Assembly (NCBI GenBank): GCA_964604015.1
Contig: CAZRXF010000012.1
Location: 262,187 to 326,186, forward strand
Source: CANNBR01 sp964604015
Lineage (GTDB): Bacteria; Babelota; Babeliae; Babelales; CAIQNR01
Direction of reading: 5' to 3'
DNA length: 64,000 nucleotides
Position 1 is the first letter of the stretch. The number at the start of each line of letters is the position of its first letter. The notes under the pieces are model-generated. The model searched no databases, was not told where the DNA came from, and worked only from the letters and a program-made list of their open reading frames with translations. This document shows, piece by piece, positions 25,532 to 33,872 of this stretch. The position numbers were made by a program, and so were the translations under genes.

Positions 25532-26188
25532 CTAAAGAGGAAGGAAAAGAGCGATAAGCTCTTCCTGAAAGAAGACGTACAACAGTGCTCCCATGCTTAA
25601 AAAAAGACCAAAGGGGAGCATGATGTCCTGTTTTGCTCGTGAAGCAATAAAGTAGATAAGGCCGACAAGAGAGGCCAAAATAGACCCAACCATAAGGGTG
25701 ATCCAGCATCCAAGAGGTCCAGTAAAGGCACCGATAAAGCAAAGAAGATCAACGTCTCCTTGACCAAGGCCCTCTTTGTGCAAAAATTTTTGCGACAGCT
25801 TTCTTACCAACCATAGTAACAGAAGGCCGCATAAAGAGCCCCCAATGCTTGAAAGGGGAGAAATGGGAAGAAGTTGAAGATTGGCAAGCATCCATCCAAA
25901 AGGAACAAGGTAAAGCGTTACCAGCTGTGAAATCAAAAGCGTTGTTGCATCAGTAAACATTGTGACGATGAGAGCTGAAAAAAAGAGAAAATAAGCAACA
26001 AAAAATTGTGAGGGCATCTGAAAAAGATAGAAAAGTGCACCTACAGCAAAGAGAGCAATCGCACTCAGTACGAAAGGATACCTGCTGATACGAGACTCTC
26101 TCGTTAAGAATCGTGCAACACCCCAGAGGCATGCTGTCCAGCAGGTGGAAAAACCAAAAAGGACAAACGGAGAGAAATTACAACTCAC
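25532..26188 (-). CDS. Type IV prepilin peptidase (A24), short form
   Basis: A 218-residue membrane aspartyl protease. The two catalytic Asp lie in TMFTDATTLLI and GLGQGDVDLLCFIGAFTG; the C terminus has LPFGLFLSMGALL, typical of PilD. It cleaves prepilin-like leader peptides at the inner membrane. The N-terminal methyltransferase domain with its Cys-containing zinc loop, found in most PilD proteins, is absent. The GTG start at 26188 lies inside the end of rbfA (11-nt overlap) with AAGG just before it. Confidence 0.88.
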   Translation of the reverse strand: MSCNFSPFVLFGFSTCWTACLWGVARFLTRESRISRYPFVLSAIALFAVGALFYLFQMPSQFFVAYFLFFSALIVTMFTDATTLLISQLVTLYLVPFGWMLANLQLLPISPLSSIGGSLCGLLLLWLVRKLSQKFLHKEGLGQGDVDLLCFIGAFTGPLGCWITLMVGSILASLVGLIYFIASRAKQDIMLPFGLFLSMGALLYVFFQEELIALFLPL

Positions 26189-26543
26189 CCTTGTCCTTCA
26201 ATTGAGTCAGGAGCGCTTCCACGCGTTCTGCCTTAGCAAAGGCATGATCAAACTTGAAAATAAGTTCGGGCGTGTAACGACTTGGGATCTGTTTAGAGAT
26301 AGCAGCACGTAGCGACGGCTTATACAGAACAAGGTACTGCAGTACGGTGCGGAACGCCTCTTCTCCCTCAGGAGAATAAAAGAAAACGTAACAGGTTGAC
26401 TTGTCGGGGGAAAGTTCAACACGGCTGATCATCACGCCATGTAAACGAGTGTCGTCTCGCGTTGCATCAGAAAAGAGCGTGCAAATGACACGCATCAACT
26501 GGGATGCTTTTTGGGCACGTTTAATATCGTTCACTCGTTTCAT
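26178..26543 (-). CDS. rbfA: Ribosome-binding factor A
   Basis: A 121-residue protein of normal RbfA size. It starts at the ATG at 26543 (GGAG four bases upstream), reads MKRVNDIKRAQKASQLMRVI, and has the KH-like core VMISRVELSPDKSTCYVFFYS with RAAISKQIPSRYTPELIFKFD. It helps 30S maturation. Located between rpsU and the prepilin peptidase gene. Confidence 0.92.
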   Translation of the reverse strand: MKRVNDIKRAQKASQLMRVICTLFSDATRDDTRLHGVMISRVELSPDKSTCYVFFYSPEGEEAFRTVLQYLVLYKPSLRAAISKQIPSRYTPELIFKFDHAFAKAERVEALLTQLKDKGEL

Positions 26544-26594
26544 AAAACTCCAACCCCCTGCACGGTCCATTTTCCAGCGCGGTCGATGCTATTA

Positions 26595-26807
26595 TTAGCT
26601 GCCGCGTTGGTTGAGCATGCGCATATAGTTTTGCTTTACCGCTCTCATGTGACGTTTGCGACGTTTTTGCGTTGGTGGTTCAAAATACACAACACGCTTC
26701 ATATCGCGTACAATCCCCTCACGCTCAATTTTTTGCTTCAATTGGCGAAGAGAACGTTCAACGTTATTGCTCACATGAATTTCTATGTTTGCTTTTTTCT
26801 TTGACAT
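26595..26807 (-). CDS. rpsU: Ribosomal protein bS21
   Basis: A 70-residue basic protein with IEIHVSNNVERSLRQLKQKI, the REGIVRDMKRVVYFEPPTQKRR core and a basic tail, matching bS21. It sits directly upstream of rbfA, a sensible translation-related pair. The gap 26808-26916 contains no gene. Confidence 0.95.
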   Translation of the reverse strand: MSKKKANIEIHVSNNVERSLRQLKQKIEREGIVRDMKRVVYFEPPTQKRRKRHMRAVKQNYMRMLNQRGS

Positions 26808-26916
26808 GCGATTCTCAGCATCCTTTCAGCGAGGGTAAAAACAATAGATTTAATACCCATCTAAGATAGCGGCTTTAAGCTTGCCTGTCTAGTGGGATTC
26901 TGCACGGGGCTTATTT

Positions 26917-28311
26917 TTAGAAGGTAAAGGTGGCATTTAAAAGTACCGTATTTGCCTTATAAGCTCCGCGGCGAGCCAATGGCATTTGGTACCCGACCCC
27001 GAGCGAGAAGTTTGGTGAAAGGTCATAATCAAAACCAAAATTGGCAACCTGGATCTTAAATGGAGAATCCTCGGCAAGGCGGGATGGTAGGAATGCTGGA
27101 TCGGGAGTTACCAATGTTACCGTGTCGATCAAATGAGCGGTGTAGAGGTATTGGACGTAGACCGAAAGGTTTTCAAGGAAGTGGTAGGCATTGATTCCCA
27201 AGCTTACAAACCATGAGTTTCCCGGCTTTACCGTTATCATTGTTGAGTACGGGAACAGGACTGACTGATAAATACTGGTAGGAACACGTGCCAGGTAGGT
27301 TCTATTGAAGAAGTGGGTAAGACCAGCAAAGAAATCAAGTTCAAGGGTTTCAGCAAAATCAAAACTAAATCCGCCAGCTATGTTGACCGATTGGTGTTTG
27401 TTGTTTCCAAGGCACAGATCGTAAATGACGTCGGGATTTTTTGGTTTAGCAACGGCTATGGTCCCACCGATCTGAATGATTGGTGTGAAGATAAAGTAGG
27501 GCCAATCTTCTGGATCAGCGTCCTGATTAACAGGGAAATTATGACGAAGTGTTGCGTAGAGTGAAACGTCTTCAGCGCCTGTTTTTTGAATGTCTGTGTC
27601 GACTACTGCTCCTAACTGCTTAAAGATGGCGCGTGCTGGTTCCATGAGAAATTGTTCAGCAGTTGTTTGGTCGGGAGTGAAACTTAAAACGAACGAAGTA
27701 CTTGCAGGGTACACGTTCTGAGCGCTTGAAATGGGTGTTAAATCAATGAGTGTAGTAGTTTGCTGCAAGTCAGCAACACCAGCTTGAATACTAAAAATTA
27801 AATCTTCAAAAATGCGTACAGCAGCGGTAAAGCGCAATCCAATTTTATGATATTTGCCGGCGTTTGAAAAAAAACCAAACTGTTGTGTTTCGTCAGTGTA
27901 GGTGGAATTGGAGAATAACGGATTATTAACCGGTGGTTGTGGCCAATAGTACGTTTGTTGGGCAGCGGCCTGCAAAAGAGTTGGTTGTACTACGCCTTGG
28001 GGTAGGGTTCCATACAAAAGGCCAATCATGTTCAAATGACCATGAACGTCTGCCACAGGGACTGCTTGTTTTTTTAAATCACGGGCGGTTGTTGCTTTTT
28101 GTCCGTACATTGACATGGAAAGAAAGAAACGTTCTGAAATACCGGTCCCCTCGTCCTTGAGCATTTGACGGGATTCTTTGTTGAGAATGGACGTTGGAAG
28201 GATGGTGCCAAAAAGTTGGTAGCCATCGTTGTAATCAAGAGTGACTCGTGCAGAAAGAGACGTGGCTGAGCAGGCAACCAAAAGAGAAAAAAGAATGCGT
28301 ACTATTCTCAT
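26917..28311 (-). CDS. Predicted outer membrane beta-barrel protein
   Basis: A 464-residue protein with a signal peptide (MRIVRILFSLLVACSATSLSA). It has alternating beta-strand patterns throughout (YHKIGLRFTAAVRIFEDLIF; QVANFGFDYDLSPNFSLGVG) and ends in ATFTF, the C-terminal Phe typical of BAM-inserted porins. I do not recognise a family; a lineage-specific OMP is likely. AAGGA lies upstream of the ATG at 28311, and a well-formed promoter is at 28353-28382. Confidence 0.85.
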   Translation of the reverse strand: MRIVRILFSLLVACSATSLSARVTLDYNDGYQLFGTILPTSILNKESRQMLKDEGTGISERFFLSMSMYGQKATTARDLKKQAVPVADVHGHLNMIGLLYGTLPQGVVQPTLLQAAAQQTYYWPQPPVNNPLFSNSTYTDETQQFGFFSNAGKYHKIGLRFTAAVRIFEDLIFSIQAGVADLQQTTTLIDLTPISSAQNVYPASTSFVLSFTPDQTTAEQFLMEPARAIFKQLGAVVDTDIQKTGAEDVSLYATLRHNFPVNQDADPEDWPYFIFTPIIQIGGTIAVAKPKNPDVIYDLCLGNNKHQSVNIAGGFSFDFAETLELDFFAGLTHFFNRTYLARVPTSIYQSVLFPYSTMITVKPGNSWFVSLGINAYHFLENLSVYVQYLYTAHLIDTVTLVTPDPAFLPSRLAEDSPFKIQVANFGFDYDLSPNFSLGVGYQMPLARRGAYKANTVLLNATFTF

Positions 28312-28352
28312 GGGGATCCTTTTTTTACTGCTTAGAAAATATTTAGAGATAA

Positions 28353-28382
28353 GTTATAGCATTATGTGTTTTGTACCGTCAA
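28353..28382 (-). promoter_or_regulatory. Promoter of the outer membrane protein gene
   Basis: Minus strand: TTGACG (28382-28377), an 18-base spacer and TATAAC (28358-28353), about 40 bases before the ATG at 28311. Confidence 0.65.
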
Positions 28383-28397
28383 ATCAACCCTACCATC

Positions 28398-29639
28398 TTA
28401 GGAAGCTCTTTGGCATATCTCTGTTGCATGAGCGCAGGCTTTTCTGAGTGCATACGTCCAGCAGTTTTGCGCAGCAAAATAGAAAACGAGGGCCGCTGTC
28501 AAAATTCCTGTAACAGTAATGATATTGCGTCCTGATTTCCATTCAGAAGGGATCATAAGCAACGTTATCATGGCAAGGACATATGAGGTGATAAGAAAGA
28601 GTGCGGTGAAATTGAAGAAAAGATCATTGGTGAGTACGTAGAAACTTCCAAAAATACAGGTACCTAAAAAGATTGTCGCTGATTCGCGGTTTATGATGCC
28701 GCCTACCAAAAGCCGCTGTGTGGTACATGCACGTATCTTTTTGCAGAATGACAAGGTAAGGGCGCCAGAGGCCCAGATCATCGAATGGAGGGTGCCAAGA
28801 ATTGCAAAAAGACTTGCAATATGAATGCATTCAATCGCCCATTCTTTTCCAGGAAAGACATGTATGAGAGCATTTGAAACAGGCCCTGGATATGCAGAAA
28901 AATAAGGGAGCGGAATGGCAAGAATAAGACTCATAACGAACAGGAAATAGAGGCCTGCAACGAGCAATAGTGAGTAGGAGATGGCGCGGGGAAGATTCTT
29001 TTGCGGGTCTTGGATAATAACGAAAAGTGAAGCGATCGATTCAAAACCAAAAAAGGAGAAGATGACGGTTCTTGTTTGGTCAAAAATACTTTTTAGTCCG
29101 TAGGGAGCGAATGGAAAAAGATTGGAAACTGATGCTTTGGTAAGGCACAAGGCGGTGGTAGCAAGAAGAGGGAAAATAGTTAAAACGATAAGTATCTGTT
29201 GGCTGATTGTCGAAAGAGAGACACCAAAAAGATTTAAGAACGTCAGAAGTCCTAAACAGAGAGCTCCAAGAAGAGATGCTGAAACTGAAGGGACGTAGCG
29301 AACAAGATGATCGCCGGCTGAGTGGGTCAACAAGCCCATAGCAACAACGATTCCCACCAGGTAACAGGCAGCGGCACATAACCCAAGAACATGTCCACCC
29401 CAGGGACGAACATAGGCATAAAATGATCCTTCTTGCGGATATAGTTGTGCGACGCGAGCTATCGACTGAGCCATACACCAGATAGCAAAGGCAACAAATA
29501 CAAAGGTGAGGATGCTTGCCGGTCCGGCGTGTTGTGCTAAAGCACTGGGGATAACAAATACTCCTGCTCCGATCATTGCGTTCATACCAACAATAATTGC
29601 AGTGAAAAGTCCTATTTTTTGCGAGTGACCGGTGGTCAT
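28398..29639 (-). CDS. APC-family amino acid permease
   Basis: A 413-residue, 11-12 helix transporter. The N terminus has GMNAMIGAGVFVIPSALAQHAGP, the family's unwound helix-1 substrate site. Further motifs are YPQEGSFYAYVRPWGG and FFGFESIASLFVIIQDPQKNLPRAI, both typical of APC permeases. It likely imports or exchanges amino acids, useful for a host-dependent cell. AAGGAG lies five bases before the ATG at 29639. The 5' region is unusually long and contains a GC-rich structured segment. Confidence 0.92.
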   Translation of the reverse strand: MTTGHSQKIGLFTAIIVGMNAMIGAGVFVIPSALAQHAGPASILTFVFVAFAIWCMAQSIARVAQLYPQEGSFYAYVRPWGGHVLGLCAAACYLVGIVVAMGLLTHSAGDHLVRYVPSVSASLLGALCLGLLTFLNLFGVSLSTISQQILIVLTIFPLLATTALCLTKASVSNLFPFAPYGLKSIFDQTRTVIFSFFGFESIASLFVIIQDPQKNLPRAISYSLLLVAGLYFLFVMSLILAIPLPYFSAYPGPVSNALIHVFPGKEWAIECIHIASLFAILGTLHSMIWASGALTLSFCKKIRACTTQRLLVGGIINRESATIFLGTCIFGSFYVLTNDLFFNFTALFLITSYVLAMITLLMIPSEWKSGRNIITVTGILTAALVFYFAAQNCWTYALRKACAHATEICQRAS

Positions 29640-29711
29640 GCGTGCTCCTTAAAATTCAGTATCAATGACGAGATTCGAAAATTGATTTTACTAGAACAGC
29701 CATTTTTTTAA

Positions 29712-29729
29712 AGGTGGGTATCGCCACCT
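29712..29729. other. Short hairpin between the permease gene and the GC-rich structured segment
   Basis: AGGTGG (29712-29717) pairs with CCACCT (29724-29729) around GTATCG. On the minus strand it is followed by TTTAAAAAAATGG, a weak terminator-like context between the structured segment and the permease start. Confidence 0.4.
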
Positions 29730-29780
29730 CCTTTACCCCTACTCTTTTGAACGTCTTTTTTTTCTTTTCTCGTGGGAACG

Positions 29781-29931
29781 CGACATCTGTACCCCCTTAC
29801 GCCGGGGGAGCGCCAGGGGGTGCTTGCCCACCCCCTTGGAACCAGGGCACCAGCCGTTCCTCTGGACCCCATGTCGGCTCCAATCCTCGTTGCCTCCTAA
29901 CGGCGGACAACTCAGTTACGCCTGATGAGGA
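29781..29931. ncRNA. Unassigned GC-rich structured RNA or leader candidate
   Basis: The gap 29640-30045 has no convincing gene but holds a compact, very GC-rich segment with nested helices: CGACAT/ATGTCG (29781/29871) encloses CCCCC/GGGGG, CCAGGGGGTG/CACCCCC and GGAAC/GTTCC hairpins; next to it TCCTC/GAGGA (29884/29927) encloses GTTG/CAAC and TCAG/CTGA hairpins. The strand is undecided: on the minus strand it would be a leader of the amino acid permease; as a free RNA it lacks a clear terminator on either side. It does not match tmRNA, SRP RNA, 6S, 5S or RNase P patterns that I know. Confidence 0.4.
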
Positions 29932-30045
29932 CATGCTCCAAGCTCGAATCACATGAACAACATTATTGAAATAGTAAAAGTACGATAAACACGTTATTAT
30001 CAGAAAAAAGTTATCTGAATCACCACGCATGCAATGGGGAAATGC

Positions 30046-30291
30046 ATGAACAAAAATTTCTGTCTTTATTACGTTGCACACATCGAAAAACGGTTGTGTT
30101 GGCTTGTTTCATCCGCCATGCGAGGGACAGAGCATGTTGCCTTTGATCGGGCGTATGACGTTTCTGAAAGTATTTTTGAATTCTTTGTGCCCCAGGCAAT
30201 GGAGCCGGTGTTTTTAGAGGTTATGGGCTACCTTGAAAAAAAGGGAGCAGTGTCAAATCTTACAAAAAAAGATAATCGATTTCAGGAATAG
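30046..30291 (+). CDS. Small protein of unknown function
   Basis: An 81-residue protein. The ATG at 30046 has GGGG six bases upstream. The sequence is soluble-looking and helical, with DRAYDVSESIFEFFVPQAMEPVF as its most distinctive part and a Lys-rich C terminus. No signal peptide and no known motif. The codon use looks like real coding sequence and a GC-rich hairpin with a T-run follows, which supports a gene. Confidence 0.65.
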   Translation: MNKNFCLYYVAHIEKRLCWLVSSAMRGTEHVAFDRAYDVSESIFEFFVPQAMEPVFLEVMGYLEKKGAVSNLTKKDNRFQE

Positions 30292-30300
30292 TGGCAGCCC

Positions 30301-30350
30301 CCGGAAAGGGGGATAACCTCCATCTCCCCTCATCCGGATGGAAACTTTTT
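30301..30350 (+). terminator. Probable terminator after the 30046 gene
   Basis: CCGGA (30301-30305) pairs with TCCGG (30333-30337), enclosing a GGGGGAT/ATCTCCCC stem with one bulge; a run of Ts follows at 30345-30350. The T-run starts about seven bases after the stem, which weakens the call. Confidence 0.5.
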
Positions 30351-30496
30351 ATGACGGTTCTCAGATTTTTATTCATTCTACCGCCCTGTATTCAAAAGTC
30401 AATTTGTAATTTTTTAAAAGGGTCTAGGTTTTTTTATTGGCCTTCGTTAGGCTTAACCCCTAAGTTATGTCTTATATGATAAAAGGGAGAGTGACG

Positions 30497-30796
30497 ATGA
30501 AAAAGCTGGTCTTGATCGGAAGTGCACTATGTTTTATGCCTCTGGGTGCTGTCCAAGAAAAAGGTTACACAGAGCGGCTAAAGAAAGAGAAAGATCGGTT
30601 TATAGAAGAGGTTAAGACGGCTGGAGTAGAGCTTTATAAGCGCGTGATGCCGGAAAAAAAATCTCAAAAAAAGGAAGAACGAGGGGAACGGCTGACCTAT
30701 ATGACTTCAAGGCAGCAAAGACCAGTGATTGTTGAATCATGTGAGCATTGCAGAGATCTTTGTGGGGAACGTGCGCAAGCAAGCGATCTCGTTTAA
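30497..30796 (+). CDS. Small secreted Lys/Glu-rich protein with C-terminal cysteine cluster
   Basis: A 99-residue protein. GGGAG lies seven bases before the ATG at 30497, which begins a signal peptide (MKKLVLIGSALCFMPLGAV). The mature part is a charged helix (ERLKKEKDRFIEEVKTAG) followed by CEHCRDLCGE, a C-x2-C-x3-C cluster that could bind metal or form disulfides. Function unknown. A strong terminator follows. Confidence 0.78.
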   Translation: MKKLVLIGSALCFMPLGAVQEKGYTERLKKEKDRFIEEVKTAGVELYKRVMPEKKSQKKEERGERLTYMTSRQQRPVIVESCEHCRDLCGERAQASDLV

Positions 30797-30809
30797 AAAT
30801 CAAGATTGT

Positions 30810-30839
30810 AAGGGACCGGCTGTTACTGGTCCCTTTTTT
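30810..30839. terminator. Terminator between the 30497 gene and gltX
   Basis: AAGGGACC (30810-30817) pairs with GGTCCCTT (30828-30835), followed by six Ts. It serves the plus-strand gene; gltX converges and stops at 30845. Confidence 0.88.
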
Positions 30840-30844
30840 ATTTC

Positions 30845-32290
30845 TTATGCAACAAACTGCAGAAAGGTATTGAGGCGCTCCTGAAAAGCAGAGTAGCCAA
30901 GCAATTGCCCAAGTTGAGCGATTCCAAGTCCGGTCGGAGATCCGGTAAGTCCGTAACGTACAAATGAAAAGAGCTCCTTAGGAGAGATACTCGCTGCCGT
31001 AGCTTCTTTTTTTGCCGTTGCAAGAAATGCTTCGAGCGTGGATTCTTGGATGCTCTTGGCAACAAGCGAACACAACGGTGCAAGCTTTTCTGGTACGATG
31101 AGCGTTCGGGCAATGTCTTGTTCGTAGGATGGGGTATCAAAATAGAATGCGAGCAATGTCACACAGTCGCGTAACGTGATCATTTCTTGTTGGATGTTTG
31201 CAAGTGCAGTTTCAATGTGTGAACGTTCCATCGTTTTTGTAACGGGATACGCCTCATGCAGGAACGGAAGGCAACGATCAGTAAGATCAGCAAGTGAAAG
31301 TCGAGCAATCCATTTATGATTTACCCAACGCAGCTTTTCCACGTCATACTTGATTTGTCCCGTTGTTGAAACATGATCGAAGTTCATAGTCTGAATAAGC
31401 TCTTGCTTGTCCATAATCTCGTTTGCAAAAGATCCGCCAATGATTGCCAAGTAGTTTGTTATTGCTTCAGGTAGAAACCCTGATTCTTTAAGGTCTCGAA
31501 GAGAAAATCCAAAATCGCGTTTTGATAACTTTTTGCCATCGGTGCTGCATAAAATCGGCATATGCCAATACAAAGGTAGTTTTGCGCCATAGGCTAAATA
31601 CATGGCGGCCTGTCCTGCGGTGTTACTCAAATGATCTTCTCCGCGTATGATGCAATCTATTTTCATGAGTACGTCATCAATAAAGTTTGCAAACATGAAG
31701 GTGACGCTTCCATTTTGGCGAGAAATCGGGAAGTCAGAAAAATTTTTAAGATCGAAATGCACAGGACCATGAGCAAGATCGTGAATAGTAATGGTTTGTT
31801 CGTGATCAATCTTCATACGCCAGATAAAGGGAGCAGCAGCTGCCTTTTGATCAGATTCCTGTGTTGTTAATTTTCGGCATATCTCATCATAACGAGGCGG
31901 TTGTTTGAGCGCTATTTGGCGTTGGCGTTTTTTTTCAAGCTCTTCTGTTGAGCAAAAGCAACGGTAGACTAATCCCTTTTTGACAAAAGATTCGAGCTCT
32001 CTTTGATAAATAGGGTTTCGTTGGGATTGAAAATAGGGTGCCATCTCAGGACGTTCTTTTCCCGGACCTTCATCATAGGTGAGGCCAAGCCAAGCAAGGT
32101 CTTCTCTTATTTTTTCAGCACCAGGATCAAAATTTCGTTCAAGGTCAGTGTCTTCCACGCGCAGCACAAACGTTCCGTGTTTCTGATGAGAAAGGAGATA
32201 ATTCATGAGGGCGGTACGGACATTACCCAAATGCATCATGCCAGTCGGGGCAGGAGCAAAACGAACGCGTGCTTTTTCTAATATACTCAT
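30845..32290 (-). CDS. gltX: Glutamyl-tRNA synthetase
   Basis: A 481-residue class I aminoacyl-tRNA synthetase. The HIGH motif appears as TGMMHLGNVRTALMN, followed by RVEDTDLERN, and the KMSKS motif as KKLSKRD. FCSTEEL contains part of the zinc-region pattern. It charges tRNA-Glu; without a visible glutaminyl-tRNA synthetase it may be non-discriminating and work with GatCAB, which is inference. Length is normal for the bacterial enzyme. Confidence 0.95.
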   Translation of the reverse strand: MSILEKARVRFAPAPTGMMHLGNVRTALMNYLLSHQKHGTFVLRVEDTDLERNFDPGAEKIREDLAWLGLTYDEGPGKERPEMAPYFQSQRNPIYQRELESFVKKGLVYRCFCSTEELEKKRQRQIALKQPPRYDEICRKLTTQESDQKAAAAPFIWRMKIDHEQTITIHDLAHGPVHFDLKNFSDFPISRQNGSVTFMFANFIDDVLMKIDCIIRGEDHLSNTAGQAAMYLAYGAKLPLYWHMPILCSTDGKKLSKRDFGFSLRDLKESGFLPEAITNYLAIIGGSFANEIMDKQELIQTMNFDHVSTTGQIKYDVEKLRWVNHKWIARLSLADLTDRCLPFLHEAYPVTKTMERSHIETALANIQQEMITLRDCVTLLAFYFDTPSYEQDIARTLIVPEKLAPLCSLVAKSIQESTLEAFLATAKKEATAASISPKELFSFVRYGLTGSPTGLGIAQLGQLLGYSAFQERLNTFLQFVA

Positions 32291-32507
32291 TATAAGACCC
32301 TTATAGTTTCAATCTAAAATAGCTAGAGAAGGGGGCAAAGTAAAGGAAGCCTTCAAGAAATCCCTATCTGGAACAGTTTTGGCGCTGTAAGGAGCATAGC
32401 TACCTGTTTTTTTAAGAGGGAGCGGATGATGTTTTGACAAAGGTTCAAACTGTTTGCTAGTTTTGTCCCTTGTCTTCAAGAGCATGACTAAAAAAGGAGT
32501 AGTGCCC

Positions 32508-32786
32508 ATGAATCAATGCTTACGTATTACATTTGTATCAAAAAACAGAATCGAAATTTTGTGCGAATTCGTTCAAAAACATGCACAAAAATATGAGTTG
32601 GAGGGGATGGTACAACCGGTTGAAGATATTCACGTCAAAATTATTGCTTGCGGCGACCGGGATAACATTGAAAAATTTCTTGATACCCTCCACAAAAGTG
32701 CTGCTGAAAGAAACCTGGAGGCTATTGAAGTTGAGCCATTCTTGAAAGACAGGGATTACCGGGGAGTATTTCGCTGCATAGAATAA
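32508..32786 (+). CDS. Acylphosphatase-like domain protein, catalytic residues not conserved
   Basis: A 92-residue protein. GGAG lies eight bases before the ATG at 32508. The pattern RITFVSKNRIEILCEFVQKHAQKY ... VEDIHVKIIACGDRDNIEKFLDTL follows the acylphosphatase fold (compare family VEVVACG and VEKLMQWL). The active loop GRVQGVGFR is replaced by SKNRIEILCEF, so the catalytic Arg is missing. Probably a small binding or structural protein. Its ribosome binding region is identical over 14 bases to that of the ABC gene at 33101. Confidence 0.72.
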   Translation: MNQCLRITFVSKNRIEILCEFVQKHAQKYELEGMVQPVEDIHVKIIACGDRDNIEKFLDTLHKSAAERNLEAIEVEPFLKDRDYRGVFRCIE

Positions 32787-32947
32787 CGGTGTTCTAAGAA
32801 TGCACAGGGGGCAATTTTTCAGGGGTCTTTCAATGGTGGATAGCTGGTGGTTGACATTTCCAGTTGGTGCGTTACGTTTGACAAGAATAGTTCCTCTTTT
32901 TAGCGTAGGGAGTATACGTATCATGGAAACTGTCTTTACCTTCTGAC

Positions 32948-33080
32948 GTAGCAGCGCTACACACAATAGTTCGCGACCTCCTCCCGAGGTGGTTGTGTCT
33001 TTGCTTTTCTCGGCCTTTAATTCCGATCCGTGGAGTTGCCCTTTCAGGGTGACAAGGCTGGGTGTCTCTCAATTTTTTTT
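32948..33080 (+). promoter_or_regulatory. Structured leader RNA candidate before the ABC transporter genes
   Basis: The 314-base gap 32787-33100 has no gene but several hairpins: GTAGC/GCTAC (32948/32956); ACACAA/TTGTGT (32961/32993) with inner ACCTC/GAGGT; CTCGGCCTT/AAGGCTGGG (33009/33054) enclosing GTTGCCCT/AGGGTGAC (33035/33046). Eight Ts follow at 33073-33080, ten bases after the last helix and 20 before the start codon. TTGACA occurs at 32851 and 32878 without a good -10. It could be a riboregulator or attenuator; it matches no riboswitch consensus I know. Confidence 0.4.
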
Positions 33081-33100
33081 ATGTATAAGGAGTAGTGCCC

Positions 33101-33859
33101 GTGAGGACATTATTGCGCGTTAAGAATATCGCGAAAACCTATCAAACTCCCCGAGGACCCATTGAATCATTAAAAGGTGTCAGCCTTGATATCATGCAGG
33201 GGGAGGTTCTTTCCCTGCTTGGAGTAAACGGTGCAGGTAAAACAACCCTGTCTTCCATCATTGCAACGCTTCATCCTGCCACCTCTGGTGACATTTTGAA
33301 AAATGACGTTTCCATTTACCAAGATGTTGTCGAATATCGGCGTACGATTGGGTTTTGTCCGCAAAAGCCAAATGTCGATATGATGTTAACATTGGAAGAA
33401 AATCTGATGTTTGCAGGGCGGTTCTTTTGTCTGCCTGATACTGTTACCCGTGAACGTAGCGCTCATTTGATGAAACAGTTTGGACTTGAAAAATACGCAC
33501 AACAGCGAGCAGATATTCTTTCTGGTGGCTATAAGCAACGTTTTATGCTTGCGCGAACTCTTATTCACAAACCTGAACTCGTTATTCTTGATGAGCCAAC
33601 CGTTGGTCTCGATCCACATGTACGTCGAGAAATTTGGGAAATCATTAAAGAACTCCGTAATTCCGGAGTAACCGTCTTATTGACGACGCACTATCTTGAT
33701 GAAGCTGAAAAGCTATCTGATCGTGTGTGCGTGCTCGATAAAGGAGTCATCAAACTGGTAGACACACCAGAAAATCTTAAGAGTGTGCATGGTAAAGCAA
33801 ATCTGGAAGACGTGTTTATCGCATTGATGAATGAAGAAAAAGAAGAACAGAAAGCGTAA
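33101..33859 (+). CDS. ABC transporter ATP-binding protein (ABC-2 exporter type)
   Basis: A 252-residue ATPase of the CcmA/NodI/DrrA group. Walker A LGVNGAGKTT, Q-loop CPQKPN, signature LSGGYKQRF, Walker B LVILDEPTVGLDP, H-loop LTTHYLDEAEKL. I place the start at the GTG at 33101, eight bases after GGAG, as in the 32508 gene with the same leader; a GTG at 33095 would be too close to the ribosome binding site. It energises the three following membrane proteins. Confidence 0.92.
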   Translation: MRTLLRVKNIAKTYQTPRGPIESLKGVSLDIMQGEVLSLLGVNGAGKTTLSSIIATLHPATSGDILKNDVSIYQDVVEYRRTIGFCPQKPNVDMMLTLEENLMFAGRFFCLPDTVTRERSAHLMKQFGLEKYAQQRADILSGGYKQRFMLARTLIHKPELVILDEPTVGLDPHVRREIWEIIKELRNSGVTVLLTTHYLDEAEKLSDRVCVLDKGVIKLVDTPENLKSVHGKANLEDVFIALMNEEKEEQKA

Positions 33860-33872
33860 CGAAAGATACGGT

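Noticed and set aside
29781..29960. tmRNA, SRP RNA or 6S RNA identity for the GC-rich segment
   Set aside because: No tRNA-like ends or tag reading frame, no GGAA-capped SRP domain IV pattern, and a branched rather than single long hairpin layout.
29797..30081. Minus-strand open frame across the GC-rich segment
   Set aside because: The translation is a Pro/Gly-rich run without typical coding pattern and crosses the predicted RNA helices; I treat the segment as structured RNA, not protein.
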